Both the position numbers and the translations under genes were made by a program. From Microscillaceae bacterium (GTDB taxonomy: Bacteria > Bacteroidota > Bacteroidia > Cytophagales > Microscillaceae): a stretch of DNA of 64,000 nucleotides. The number at the start of each line of letters is the position of its first letter. Within the stretch, counting starts at the first letter, position 1. The stretch spans positions 62,001 to 126,000 of the forward strand of contig JAABSX010000005.1 of assembly GCA_011390205.1 (NCBI GenBank), written 5' to 3'. This document shows, piece by piece, positions 9,671 to 19,182 of the stretch. The notes under the pieces were generated by a model that did no database searches, was not told the origin of the DNA, and worked only from the letters and a program-made list of their open reading frames with translations.

Positions 9671-9762
9671 TTCTTTTTTTAATTTAAGACCGCAAATTTA
9701 GCAATTCTGATAAAGAAGCCCTAAACTTTTTGTTAAAAATACTTGAATTATGTGTATATAAC

Positions 9763-12612
9763 TCAATTTACGTCTTTTTGAGGGATTTGAAAGGCAAGAT
9801 TCAGGACTTTATATGTTTTTTGTTGGTGATTTTTGATGGGAGTATAAGAGGCTTTGAGATAGATAGTTTGATTATTTTTGGTAAGTACTTTAATTTCTTG
9901 TGATTGTGTGTATCCATTTTTGAGTTTTTCCCAGATTTTCGCATTGGCTTCTGGGCTATTATCTTCTGTTTTTTGGAGGTTATAGAGTTGCACTCCTTTG
10001 ATTTCAGAGAGTTTGTATCCTAGCATTTTGAGCATTAAATCATTGGCGTGTAGTATGTTGGTATCCATGTCTAGCTCTAGGCTTGCTATAGTGCTATTGA
10101 TGGCATTGAGGTGGCTTTGCAGGCTTTGTTGTTGGTTTTCTGCTTGTATTTGGAGTTGTTTGTGTTGCTCTGTGAGTTGTATTCTTTCTTGCTCTTGTTG
10201 CATCATTTTTTGATGATTTTCTTCGAGCAGTATTTGCTGAGCTTTGAGGTCATCGAAGGCTCTCTTTGCATCTTGCTCGGTGTTTACTTCTGAGGTGATA
10301 TCTTGTGCTATACTGATGATTCGGTATGGTTTTTTGTCATAATCTAAGACAGTATTAAAGGTAGCCCAAATCCAGACGAGTTTTCCGTTTCGGTGTAGCC
10401 TACAGAATCTTCCTTGAATTGCTTCTCCTCTTGATAGTTTATCCCAAAAAGTAATGAACTCATCACTTTCACGGTCATTTTCGGGCAAGACTACACTGTG
10501 ATGCTTTCCGATGAGCTCTTCATACTTATAGCCCAGCATTCTGAGATAGACTTCATTTACTTCTACGATGAATCCGTGTATGTCAAATTCTATGACGGCA
10601 TTGTACTCTTGGATGGCACTGAGCTGACTTTGATATTGAAGATTGCTTAGTAGCTGCTCTGTAATGTCTATCCCCATTTGTATAATTTTGGTGATTTTCT
10701 CTTTTTTTCCTTTGATGGGTGTGTAAATTGCATTGAGCCAAACGGGTTCGCCTGCCTTGTTAAGAAGTTTGACTTGTTTTTGTTTTGTATGCCCTTGGAT
10801 AAGTTTATCCCAAAACTCAATGTAAGAGGCATCATTGGTTTCGGCAGGAGATAAGAGGGTATCATAATGTTTTCCGATGACCTCATCTGGGTGATAGAGC
10901 AGTAAATCAGCCAATATTTTATTTATCTGGATGATTTCACCATCTGGATTTAGCTCTATGGTGCCGAGTGTTCTTTCTATGGCTCGTATCTGTGTGCTGA
11001 GTGTAGTTTGCTTAAACTGCATTTCTTCTTGTGCCTTGCTCAGTGCTGCGATTTTGCTGCTCATCTCTTCTTCCTTGCTTTTCATTTGGTCGGTGGTGCG
11101 TTGGGCCTCTGCAAGTAAGATTCTATTTTTTTCATTATTTTTGATAGAAGAGATGGCAGATACAATCATCTCTGCAATTCGCTTGATGAGCTCTATTTCA
11201 TATTTTTTGAATACCTGAAAAGAAGCAATTTCTAAGACTCCGAGCACTTTGAGGTCATTGTTAATCATAGGCACGATAAGCAAGCTTCTGGGCTTTGCCC
11301 CTCCTAGTCCAGAAGATATTTTGAGATAATCTTCTGAGGTTTGTTCTATATAAATGCTGTCTTTTTCTTTCCAAGCCTGCCCTACAAGTCCTTGCCCCGA
11401 TGCTACTCTTTTTTCTATGAATCTTTTGCGGTCAAAGGCATAGATGGATTTCAGCTCCAGCACCTGTTTTCGTTCGTTATTGTCATTAAGAATAAAAACC
11501 CCTCCTTGGTTTGCTTTCAGATACCTTACAAGATTTGCCACGAGGAGGTCATAAAGTGCTTGGGCATCATCATATTGCCTGAGTAAGTTGCCAAAAAGAG
11601 CAATCCCCTCATTGGTCCAGTTACGCTGAAAATCACGTTGTGCCACACTTTTAAGGTCGTCTTGCATCTTAGAGAGTGCCTCTCCTATTTCTCCTTTGCT
11701 TTCAAAGACTTCTATTTTTTGGTCTAGTTTGCCTGTTTTTACATTCTCTGCTATTTGTTGGATTTTACTTAGCTGCTGATTGAGGTGCTTAATATTGCCA
11801 ATGATGGCGTATGTTTCATCTCTGGTAAACTGAATGTTTCTTGAGAGATTTCCTTTGCTCAGCACCCTGGTATATTCTCTTAACTGCTGGAATCTATTGT
11901 CTATATGCTTGGCTACATTCCAGCCCGAAAATATGATGGCAATGATTGTGAGCACACTCACCAGCCCTGCATAAAACCAAAAGAATGCAATGCGGCTTTC
12001 AAGTTCTTTGCGTTGTTGTTTGTACTCTTCTTGGCGCAGTGCCATAAAATCTTCAAAAAGCCTGTGTAGCTGCCCTATCAGTGGCACAAGGTTACGATTA
12101 TAGACAGATTTGGACGTGAGCCTTGTATCGAGTCCTTGCTGGTTAATGTCTTGAAAGTATTTTTTTTCTACTTCTCCATTAAAGAGGTCTTCTATGGCAT
12201 CTTGGTCTTTGCGTAGTTTTTTGAGATTCATCTCTATGGTGGACAGCTTTAGCTTAAGCTCCGAAGAAATCCACTCACGCTCTATTTCATTGAGTGCTTG
12301 TAAAGAGGGGATAATTTTTTCTGACCATATTTTCCGTCTCGTCGCATTGTTGTCATTTACTTGGTTGATGAGTTGGTTTTGTAATATCTGGTTGGTCTGC
12401 TCCATCTGATTAAAGAGGTTCATACTTTCATATTCAGACTGCTCAATGATGGCGCCTGTTTGTTTGGCTGATTCTATATAGAAGTTAAATCTATTGATGG
12501 TATAAGCCAAGAATAAAAACAAAATAAAAATAATCAGCAGCACATTGAAGCTCACTCGGCTTTTGATGGAGTAAATATTAACCCATAGATTCTTCTGTCT
12601 TTCTTCTTGCAT
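9763..12612 (-). CDS. Membrane sensor with HAMP, GAF and three PAS domains but no kinase or cyclase output
   Basis: 949 residues. TM1 lies at about 21-41 (FNVLLIIFILFLFLAYTI), a long helical periplasmic domain follows to about 205, then TM2 (FFWFYAGLVSVLTIIAIIFSG), one or two HAMP-like helical segments (about 235-325), a GAF domain (about 345-490, with GQGLVGQAW and SGLGGAKPRSLLIVP), a coiled coil and three PAS domains (about 545-660, 670-785 and 845-949). The first two PAS domains end in DITE/DITSE-type linkers. The chain stops right after the third PAS: I find no histidine-kinase, GGDEF, EAL, HTH or phosphatase domain. It must act through a partner, or the PAS domains themselves transmit. 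It is divergent from the cryptochrome gene, with 196 bp between. Confidence 0.85.
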   Translation of the reverse strand: MQEERQKNLWVNIYSIKSRVSFNVLLIIFILFLFLAYTINRFNFYIESAKQTGAIIEQSEYESMNLFNQMEQTNQILQNQLINQVNDNNATRRKIWSEKIIPSLQALNEIEREWISSELKLKLSTIEMNLKKLRKDQDAIEDLFNGEVEKKYFQDINQQGLDTRLTSKSVYNRNLVPLIGQLHRLFEDFMALRQEEYKQQRKELESRIAFFWFYAGLVSVLTIIAIIFSGWNVAKHIDNRFQQLREYTRVLSKGNLSRNIQFTRDETYAIIGNIKHLNQQLSKIQQIAENVKTGKLDQKIEVFESKGEIGEALSKMQDDLKSVAQRDFQRNWTNEGIALFGNLLRQYDDAQALYDLLVANLVRYLKANQGGVFILNDNNERKQVLELKSIYAFDRKRFIEKRVASGQGLVGQAWKEKDSIYIEQTSEDYLKISSGLGGAKPRSLLIVPMINNDLKVLGVLEIASFQVFKKYEIELIKRIAEMIVSAISSIKNNEKNRILLAEAQRTTDQMKSKEEEMSSKIAALSKAQEEMQFKQTTLSTQIRAIERTLGTIELNPDGEIIQINKILADLLLYHPDEVIGKHYDTLLSPAETNDASYIEFWDKLIQGHTKQKQVKLLNKAGEPVWLNAIYTPIKGKKEKITKIIQMGIDITEQLLSNLQYQSQLSAIQEYNAVIEFDIHGFIVEVNEVYLRMLGYKYEELIGKHHSVVLPENDRESDEFITFWDKLSRGEAIQGRFCRLHRNGKLVWIWATFNTVLDYDKKPYRIISIAQDITSEVNTEQDAKRAFDDLKAQQILLEENHQKMMQQEQERIQLTEQHKQLQIQAENQQQSLQSHLNAINSTIASLELDMDTNILHANDLMLKMLGYKLSEIKGVQLYNLQKTEDNSPEANAKIWEKLKNGYTQSQEIKVLTKNNQTIYLKASYTPIKNHQQKTYKVLNLAFQIPQKDVN

Positions 12613-12808
12613 ATTGCCCTAATGTATCAATTAATAAAAGTAGCGATTCCTTTTCTAATATTCCTTGCAAATTATAAATGATTTAGGAATTTCTTAAAAA
12701 GGAATGATAAATATAGCGATTATTTGTAAACTAAAATCATACCCTATTGTGTGTTTTTATGCAAACCTTTGACCAATACACGAAGTTAGCAAACAAAAAA
12801 CAGAAAAA

Positions 12809-14251
12809 ATGAGCGCAAATCACAGTGAAAAAATAATAGTCTGGTTTAGAAATGATTTAAGAGTCTATGACCACGAAGCCCTCCACAAAGCATCACAAAA
12901 ACAAGGAGTACAAGTGATTCCTTTTTATTGCTTTGATGAGCGGCACTATGAACAGACTGCCTTGGGCTTCCCGAAGACGGATGCCTTCAGGGCAGAATTT
13001 ATCTTGGAAGCCGTACAAGACCTAAGGAAAAACCTCCAAGACTTGGGCAGCGACCTCATCATCAGGATAGGAAAACCCGAAGAAGAGATTCTTAACATAG
13101 CACAGCAGCAAGGCATCAAGGCGGTCTATACACACCAAGAAGTAACATACGAGGAGATAAAAACAGAGCAAATCATAGAAGAGCAGCTTTGGAAGCATAG
13201 AATAGCCCTCGAGACCTTTTGGGGGAGTACACTCTTTCACTTAGAAGACCTGCCTTACCCTATACAGAGTCTGCCTGATATATTTACACAATTCAGAAAA
13301 AGTGTAGAAAAACGAGTAAAAGTAAGGGCTACCTTTCCCAAACCCACAGCATTGGCTGCACTCCCCGAAGATTTAGAAAAAGGCGAAATCCCTTGCCTAC
13401 ACACACTAGGGCTAGAAAACAAAGATACAGACACGCGCAGTGTCCTAGATTTTAAGGGAGGAGAGGCGGCAGCTTGGCAAAGAGTACGAAGCTATATCTG
13501 GGAGCAAGACTTACTCAAAGTATATAAAGATACACGCAATGGGCTGCTAGGGGCTGATTACTCTTCCAAATTTTCGGCTTGGCTCGCCCTCGGCTGTATC
13601 TCGGCAAGGGGTATCTATGAGCAAGTCAAACGCTATGAAAAAGAACGCATCAGCAATGAATCTACTTACTGGCTTGTCTTTGAGCTATTGTGGAGAGATT
13701 ATTTCAGGTTTGTCGCCAAAAAATTTGGCAACCATCTCTTCTTTAAAGAAGGCATCAAAGGCACACTTGCCTTCCCACTTTATGACAATGAAGCACTCTT
13801 TGAAAAATGGAAAAATGGTGAAACAGGCATCCCATTCATAGATGCCAATATGATTGAACTCAAAGAAACAGGCTTTATGTCTAACAGAGGCAGGCAAAAT
13901 GTCGCCAGTTTTTTGGTCAAAGATTTACAAATTAACTGGACATGGGGCGCAATGTATTTTGAATCTACCCTCATAGATTATGATGTCTGTAGCAACTGGG
14001 GCAACTGGAATTATGTGGCAGGAGTGGGCAATGACCCCCGTGAAAACCGCTATTTTAACATCATCAGCCAAGCCAAACGCTACGACAGCAAAGGAGAATA
14101 TACCAAACAATGGCTGCCCGAACTTGAAGAGCTGCCCGCACACTTGGTGCATCACCCTACACTCAGCAAAAAAGAACAAGATGCCTATGGCGTAAAGCTA
14201 GGAGGGAATTATCCTATTCCGATAGTGCCTTTTCGTAAATGGCTCAACTAA
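12809..14251 (+). CDS. DASH-type cryptochrome / photolyase family protein
   Basis: 480 residues. An N-terminal antenna-binding Rossmann-like domain begins WFRNDLRVYDHEAL. The C-terminal FAD-binding domain contains FSAWLALGCIS, WLVFELLWRDYF, the conserved GRQNVASFL, the Trp-rich stretch LQINWTWGAMYFE, DYDVCSNWGNWNYVAGVG and NPRENRYFN. The pattern NIISQAKRYDSKGEY followed by WLPEL is typical of CRY-DASH. Members repair cyclobutane dimers in single-stranded DNA and may act as blue-light sensors. Length is normal. The start ATG at 12809 is consistent with the family N-terminus. It is divergent from the PAS/GAF sensor, so a shared light or redox theme is possible but unproven. Confidence 0.93.
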   Translation: MSANHSEKIIVWFRNDLRVYDHEALHKASQKQGVQVIPFYCFDERHYEQTALGFPKTDAFRAEFILEAVQDLRKNLQDLGSDLIIRIGKPEEEILNIAQQQGIKAVYTHQEVTYEEIKTEQIIEEQLWKHRIALETFWGSTLFHLEDLPYPIQSLPDIFTQFRKSVEKRVKVRATFPKPTALAALPEDLEKGEIPCLHTLGLENKDTDTRSVLDFKGGEAAAWQRVRSYIWEQDLLKVYKDTRNGLLGADYSSKFSAWLALGCISARGIYEQVKRYEKERISNESTYWLVFELLWRDYFRFVAKKFGNHLFFKEGIKGTLAFPLYDNEALFEKWKNGETGIPFIDANMIELKETGFMSNRGRQNVASFLVKDLQINWTWGAMYFESTLIDYDVCSNWGNWNYVAGVGNDPRENRYFNIISQAKRYDSKGEYTKQWLPELEELPAHLVHHPTLSKKEQDAYGVKLGGNYPIPIVPFRKWLN

Positions 14252-14583
14252 TATGTGGCTGTCTGGAATCATTAGAATAGATTTAGAAGATATGAAACAT
14301 TTTTTGCTTATCTTTCATTTATTTTGTATCTTATCTTTCATTGGAGACACAGAAAATCTCCCCTAAAACTCCACAAGCGTGAAATATCTGTGCAACTTAT
14401 TTCACTCCTACAGAGTTCAGATTTGGGCATATTAGGCGCTTCTATAAAAATCGAAGCCTACTGGGGCATAAGGTGCTCACTAAAAAAATGTTTATTTCTA
14501 AAACAAATTTTAGAAATAAGACTTTTCTTGAATCTCCAATGTCTTTAAGATATGTTTATTTCTAGTCTATAAAGTACAAAGCC
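14252..14583. other. Intergenic stretch with a perfect palindrome and a direct repeat
   Basis: 332 bp between the cryptochrome and VWA-like genes. I find no credible gene in it. It holds a perfect hairpin at 14492-14519 and two copies of ATGTTTATTTCTA (near 14489 and 14552), the second close to the next start codon. The rest is AT-rich without a recognisable RNA. Confidence 0.7.
14492..14519. repeat. Perfect 12+4+12 palindrome upstream of the VWA-like gene
   Basis: TTATTTCTAAAA and TTTTAGAAATAA flank the loop CAAA. It lies 65 bp before the start at 14584. The left arm shares its ATTTCTA core with the direct repeat near 14552. It could be an operator, or a weak terminator for the cryptochrome transcript; no U-tract follows directly. 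Confidence 0.6.
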
Positions 14584-15879
14584 ATGAATACCTCTACACC
14601 TTACTCCTCCCAAATAATTATGGAAGATGTGGCAAGGATTAGCATGAAACTAATGATAGGTGATAAGAGCCAAAATATTGATAATGAGCCTTTTTATGGT
14701 CATTTCTTTACAGGATTGCTCAAAAAAACAACCTTGCAGATACAAACCCTTGCAGTGGCTGCCGACAAAAACTTGGTGCTGCTGCTTATCAATCCAGATT
14801 TCTGGCAAGAGCAGCTCCGCACAGATGTGCTCAAACTGGGTGCACTTAAACATGAGATACTGCACATCGTCTTCAAACATATATTCAGGCACAGTACTTT
14901 TAACCACAAACTGATATTTAATGTCGCCGCAGATTTGGTGGTTAATCAATATATCCGAACCGAACAGCTCATAGACGGAGCCGTAAGGCTGGAAGATTTC
15001 CCGAATCTCGGACTGAAAAAACACGATCACTTGCTCGCCTACTATAATGCCCTCATGGAACTTTACCAAAAAGAAACTTCTAAAGAAGAGCAGCAAGCAG
15101 GGCAAGAGGACACAGACCAAGAAGGTGAGCAAGGAAATCAGGCATGGAGAAATCTTAAAAAACTACTCGACCAAGAAAATAGCCACCAACAAAAACACGG
15201 CTACTGGAAAGACATAGAAAACCTCTCTAGTGCAGAGCAAAATATCTTGGAAGGTGCTGTAAATCAAGCCCTTGAAAATACCCTGCAAAGACTCAAACCC
15301 GAAGAATATAGCAGGCTGCCAGGCGAACTAAAACGATACCTCGAAAATTTTGAACGCTCCCTAGTGCCTGTGGTAAACTGGAAAAGAATACTCAGACTTT
15401 TTGCCAACAGCAGCCGCCGCACTCGGCTCAAAAATACCTTACAAAGACCCTCCAAAAGATATGGCACCAACCCTGGCATCAAAGTAAAGAAAAAGCAAAA
15501 AGTGCTGGTTGCCATAGATACCTCTGGAAGTATTGACAAAAAAGAATTGGAAGATTTTTTCAAAGAAATTTACCATATTTGGAGGCAAGGAAGCGAAGTG
15601 AAAATCATAGAATGTGATACCAATATTCAAAAAAAATATTTTTATAATGGAAAAGCACCCGAAATGGTCACAGGAGGTGGAGGCACTTCTTTTGAAGCCC
15701 CCCTACAATATGCCCAACAAACATACAGACCCGATGCACTCATCTATTTTACGGATGGGTTCGGGCCTAGCCCACAGACCAGACTAAACTGCCCTACAAT
15801 GTGGCTGATTAGTCATAAAGGTGCTAAACTAGAGAATATGAAAAAATTTATAGGCAGAAAAATAAAAATGCAAGCCTAA
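14584..15879 (+). CDS. VWA-like/DUF2201-type protein with HExxH motif
   Basis: 431 residues. The N-terminal half carries KHEILHIVFKH, a zincin-like HExxH with H90, E91 and H94. The middle is a charged Gln/Glu-rich linker (about 160-205). The C-terminal 120 residues form a von Willebrand A-like domain with the MIDAS residues visible: DTSGS (about 314), a Thr in GGGGTSFEAPL and an Asp in YFTDGFG. This is the domain order of the VWA-like predicted metallopeptidases (DUF2201) that pair with MoxR ATPases. The MoxR-type gene follows 58 bp later on the same strand, supporting a two-component chaperone or peptidase unit. Proteolysis has not been shown for most members and is not claimed here. Confidence 0.85.
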   Translation: MNTSTPYSSQIIMEDVARISMKLMIGDKSQNIDNEPFYGHFFTGLLKKTTLQIQTLAVAADKNLVLLLINPDFWQEQLRTDVLKLGALKHEILHIVFKHIFRHSTFNHKLIFNVAADLVVNQYIRTEQLIDGAVRLEDFPNLGLKKHDHLLAYYNALMELYQKETSKEEQQAGQEDTDQEGEQGNQAWRNLKKLLDQENSHQQKHGYWKDIENLSSAEQNILEGAVNQALENTLQRLKPEEYSRLPGELKRYLENFERSLVPVVNWKRILRLFANSSRRTRLKNTLQRPSKRYGTNPGIKVKKKQKVLVAIDTSGSIDKKELEDFFKEIYHIWRQGSEVKIIECDTNIQKKYFYNGKAPEMVTGGGGTSFEAPLQYAQQTYRPDALIYFTDGFGPSPQTRLNCPTMWLISHKGAKLENMKKFIGRKIKMQA

Positions 15880-15937
15880 AAATAAACGTAGATTGCATCC
15901 AAAATACATTATATTCATCTTTAATCAAACCTAAAAA

Positions 15938-17053
15938 GTGAACGAAACTTATATTTATTACGGCACAAAGTGCCACCCCGAAGAGCTGGTTCAGTTCATA
16001 AAACATACCCTACAGACCAATGCACAGGTAGAAAAAGCAAAAGGACACAAAACTCCTCTCTGCATCTGGGGGCAACACGGCATAGGCAAAACCCAAATTG
16101 TAGAGAATTTCGCCCAAGAAAATAATTATAAATTTGCTTACATCGCCCCTGCTCAGTTTGAAGAAATGGGTGACCTCCTCGGAATGCCGCAGGTCATCTC
16201 TGATGCCTCCCAAAAAACTGCCAAAACCAGCTTTGTCCCGCCTGAATGGGTGCCACGTGAAGAGGGGCCAGGTATCTTACTCATTGATGATGTAAACCGT
16301 GCCGATGACAGAATCTTGAGGGGAATCATGCAACTGCTCCAAAACTACGAACTCGTAAGCTGGAAACTCCCCCCAAAATGGCACATCATCCTGACTGCCA
16401 ACCCCGATGGAGGAGATTACTCTGTTACGCCACTCGATATGGCTATGCTCACAAGGATGATGCACATTACCCTTACTTTTGACATCAAAAAATGGGCACT
16501 CTGGGCAGAAAAACACCAGGTAGATTCAAGGGGAATCAGTTTTGTGCTGACTTACCCTGAGGTTATTACAGGTGAACGAACCACCCCACGGACTTTAGTT
16601 CAGTTTTTTGAGAATATAACGCACATCACTGACCTAAAAGAAAATCTAGGATTGGTCAAAATGCTCGCCGATGCCTGCCTTGATACCAACACCGTAACAG
16701 CTTTTATCTCCTTTATCAACCATGACTTGTCTAAACTCATCACACCCGAAATGATACTCGAGGCAGATGATTTTGTAGCTCAAGTATATGGGCCTATCAA
16801 AGAACTTGTGGAGCAAAAAACCAAACGGGTCGACATCCTTGCCGTCATCACTACCCGACTGATTAACTACCTCAATATCAGTAACCAAAAATACAAAGAT
16901 GCACAAATAGAGAATATCAAATCTTTCCTAAAAATGGATTTCTTACCCAATGACATACGCCTCATTGCTGCGCAAGATATGATGGGAAATGACCACATCA
17001 AGTCTATCTGGTCTGACCCTGAGTTAGGAAAAATTTTTTTAGACCAAATGTAA
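15938..17053 (+). CDS. MoxR-type AAA+ ATPase (AAA_5)
   Basis: A 371-residue ATPase with Walker A GQHGIGKT (45-52), Walker B GILLIDDVNRAD and sensor-1-like ILTANPDGGDYSVTPLD with the usual MLTRMMH arginine region. The start codon is GTG at 15938, preceded by an A-rich leader; no in-frame ATG gives a better N-terminus. MoxR ATPases usually act as chaperones with VWA-domain partners, loading metal cofactors or remodelling complexes. The partner is probably the VWA-like protein encoded just upstream. The target complex is not identifiable from this window. Confidence 0.9.
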   Translation: MNETYIYYGTKCHPEELVQFIKHTLQTNAQVEKAKGHKTPLCIWGQHGIGKTQIVENFAQENNYKFAYIAPAQFEEMGDLLGMPQVISDASQKTAKTSFVPPEWVPREEGPGILLIDDVNRADDRILRGIMQLLQNYELVSWKLPPKWHIILTANPDGGDYSVTPLDMAMLTRMMHITLTFDIKKWALWAEKHQVDSRGISFVLTYPEVITGERTTPRTLVQFFENITHITDLKENLGLVKMLADACLDTNTVTAFISFINHDLSKLITPEMILEADDFVAQVYGPIKELVEQKTKRVDILAVITTRLINYLNISNQKYKDAQIENIKSFLKMDFLPNDIRLIAAQDMMGNDHIKSIWSDPELGKIFLDQM

Positions 17054-17181
17054 TCACAGTAAATAAATGTGCTAATCTGTCAATCTGCCTGTGATTCGTA
17101 GATTATATAAAAAAACAATAGCTACTCATTTTGGGCAGACACCTAGCAGCCAAAAATCATCACCCATAAACCAACATTACA

Positions 17182-18219
17182 TTGTATAAATCTATTATCC
17201 GCCCTTTACTCTTTAAAATCAACGCCGAGACTGTGCATTACCTCGCTTTCAAAGCCATCCGAATGCTGCACTACCTCCCTTTTGTGCCTGCATTGCTCAA
17301 AAAAAAATACCTCAGCCACGAGCCAAGCCTAGAGCGAAAAGTATTTGGGCTTACATTCCCTAACCCCGTGGGGCTGGCGGCTGGCTTTGATAAAAATGCA
17401 CAACTCATAGACCAACTGAGCAACTTCGGATTTGGTTTTATAGAAATCGGGACAGTCACCCCAAAACCCCAAGAAGGAAACCCCAAGCCTCGCCTCTTTC
17501 GTCTTAAAAAAGACCAGGCACTTATCAACAGAATGGGCTTTAACAATGAAGGACTCGATGCACTCATTAAAAGGCTCAAGAAAAGAAAATCTCAGACCCT
17601 CATCGGTGGAAATATAGGCAAAAACAAAATTACGCCCAACACAGAGGCTGCTCAAGATTACATCATTTCTTTTGAGGCACTGCACCCTTGGGTAGATTAT
17701 TTTGTGGTCAATGTCAGCTCGCCCAACACGCCCAACCTTCGAGATTTGCAAGACAAAGAGCCTCTTACGCAGCTCCTCAATGCGCTGCAAGCACTTAACC
17801 AAAAAAAATCACAGCCCAAGCCCATCTTGCTAAAAATAGCCCCAGACCTGACAGACACACAGCTAGACGAAATCATAGAAGTGGTGAATATCAGCAAAAT
17901 AGCAGGCATCATCGCCACTAATACCACTCTAGACCGTAGTCAGCTTCAGACAGACCGCAGCCAAGTAGATAGTATCGGGGCGGGTGGGCTAAGTGGCCAA
18001 CCTCTCAAAAATAGGGCTACAGAAGTGATTCGATACCTGCACCAAAAATCAAATGCGGCTTTTCCTATCATAGGCGTAGGGGGCATACACAGCCCCGAAG
18101 ATGCCCTAGAAAAACTAGAAGCGGGAGCTTCTCTCGTCCAAGTCTATACAGGCTTTGTGTATGAAGGGCCAGGCCTTATCAAAAAAATTAATCAGAAGCT
18201 GGCAGAAATGAGCAAATAG
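17182..18219 (+). CDS. pyrD: Dihydroorotate dehydrogenase, quinone-dependent (class 2)
   Basis: A 345-residue flavoprotein that oxidises dihydroorotate to orotate and passes electrons to the membrane quinone. The N-terminal helical membrane-associating region ([21 protein letters not shown]) marks class 2. The core shows [37 protein letters not shown], the catalytic [12 protein letters not shown] with the class 2 serine, and IIATNTT followed by GGLSGQPL. The start is TTG at 17182: it gives the family's usual N-terminus, and the next in-frame ATG would remove the membrane helices. It stands alone; pyrE and pyrF are elsewhere in the window. Confidence 0.96.
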   Translation: MYKSIIRPLLFKINAETVHYLAFKAIRMLHYLPFVPALLKKKYLSHEPSLERKVFGLTFPNPVGLAAGFDKNAQLIDQLSNFGFGFIEIGTVTPKPQEGNPKPRLFRLKKDQALINRMGFNNEGLDALIKRLKKRKSQTLIGGNIGKNKITPNTEAAQDYIISFEALHPWVDYFVVNVSSPNTPNLRDLQDKEPLTQLLNALQALNQKKSQPKPILLKIAPDLTDTQLDEIIEVVNISKIAGIIATNTTLDRSQLQTDRSQVDSIGAGGLSGQPLKNRATEVIRYLHQKSNAAFPIIGVGGIHSPEDALEKLEAGASLVQVYTGFVYEGPGLIKKINQKLAEMSK

Positions 18220-18303
18220 ATGCTGAAAGCAGGTTTTTTGAAAAAAGAGAACATTAAAGCCTAAGTTTCAAATATATTTCAGTCTTTGGATGGTTTAGTA
18301 TAT

Positions 18304-19182
18304 ATGTATCAGTTTTATCAATGGCTAAAACAAGTCCATCGTATTTTACGCATTCTGAGCCTTGATGTAGTGCTGGGTGCAGTGGCACAGGCCTATCTCT
18401 GGGCTTATGTGCTTCGTGTAGAGATTCCGATAGAGATTTATGTGGCTTTGGGCTTGTCTGTATGGCTGATTTATACCTTAGACCATTTATTAGATGCCTA
18501 CAAAATCCCGCATGATGCCCACACAGCACGACACCGTTTTCATCAAAAACACTTCTATTCATTGGTTTTTTGCTGGTGCTTAGGGGCTGTACTGGGGCTT
18601 TGGCTGGCAAGTGGCTTGCCTTGGCGGCTTTGGCTGTATGGTGGTGGGATGCTCTGCCTCATGGCATTTCATTTCTTTTTAAGTTTTCGTGTATTTCTTT
18701 CTAAAAAACTGCTACTTTTCCAAAAAGAAACACGGATTGCCGTCTTTTATAGCCTAGGAGTGAGCTTGGGGGCACTGAGTGCCTTGAGGAGTGAGGGCAT
18801 GCATTTGCCAATCATCTGGACTTTTGGGATGGTATTTGGGCTGGCTTGGCTCAATCTTTTGCTGATTTCTTACCATGAAGCAGAGACAGATTCTAGAGAT
18901 GGGCAGGCATCCATTGCAGGCGATGTGGGGCTTGGTGCCTTGCAGCTTTTGATACACAGACTCTCAGTAAGTGTGGGGGCTTTCTGGCTTTGTGGTTTTT
19001 TGGCATTGGATGCAAGTTTGTATGGAGCCTGTGCTGTGCTGGGGCTAATGTGGCTTACGCTGGAACTTGTCAGACGTTTTCCTTGGTATTTTAAAGAGAG
19101 AGAACGCTATAGAATTTGGAGTGATTTGGTTTTTTTGTATCCGTATAGTATTTATTTTTTGATGAATGGCACAGGGTTTTGA
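18304..19182 (+). CDS. UbiA-like polytopic membrane protein
   Basis: About 292 residues from the ATG at 18304, with eight or nine predicted membrane helices. Two Asp-rich motifs sit where UbiA prenyltransferases bind Mg-diphosphate: LIYTLDHLLDAYKIPHDAHT (about 68-87) and YHEAETDSRDGQASIAGD (near 200). The usual NDxxDxxxD is only partly kept, so the substrate is uncertain. UbiA enzymes attach isoprenoid tails to quinone head groups, haem or carotenoids. The downstream methyltransferase gene overlaps its end by 17 bp, implying translational coupling and a shared pathway. The open frame also offers a TTG at 18286, which I consider less likely. Confidence 0.7.
   Translation: MYQFYQWLKQVHRILRILSLDVVLGAVAQAYLWAYVLRVEIPIEIYVALGLSVWLIYTLDHLLDAYKIPHDAHTARHRFHQKHFYSLVFCWCLGAVLGLWLASGLPWRLWLYGGGMLCLMAFHFFLSFRVFLSKKLLLFQKETRIAVFYSLGVSLGALSALRSEGMHLPIIWTFGMVFGLAWLNLLLISYHEAETDSRDGQASIAGDVGLGALQLLIHRLSVSVGAFWLCGFLALDASLYGACAVLGLMWLTLELVRRFPWYFKERERYRIWSDLVFLYPYSIYFLMNGTGF

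Noticed and set aside
14324-14548. 74-codon frame in the gap after the cryptochrome gene
   Set aside because: It has a non-ATG start, runs through the perfect palindrome and has no coding character.
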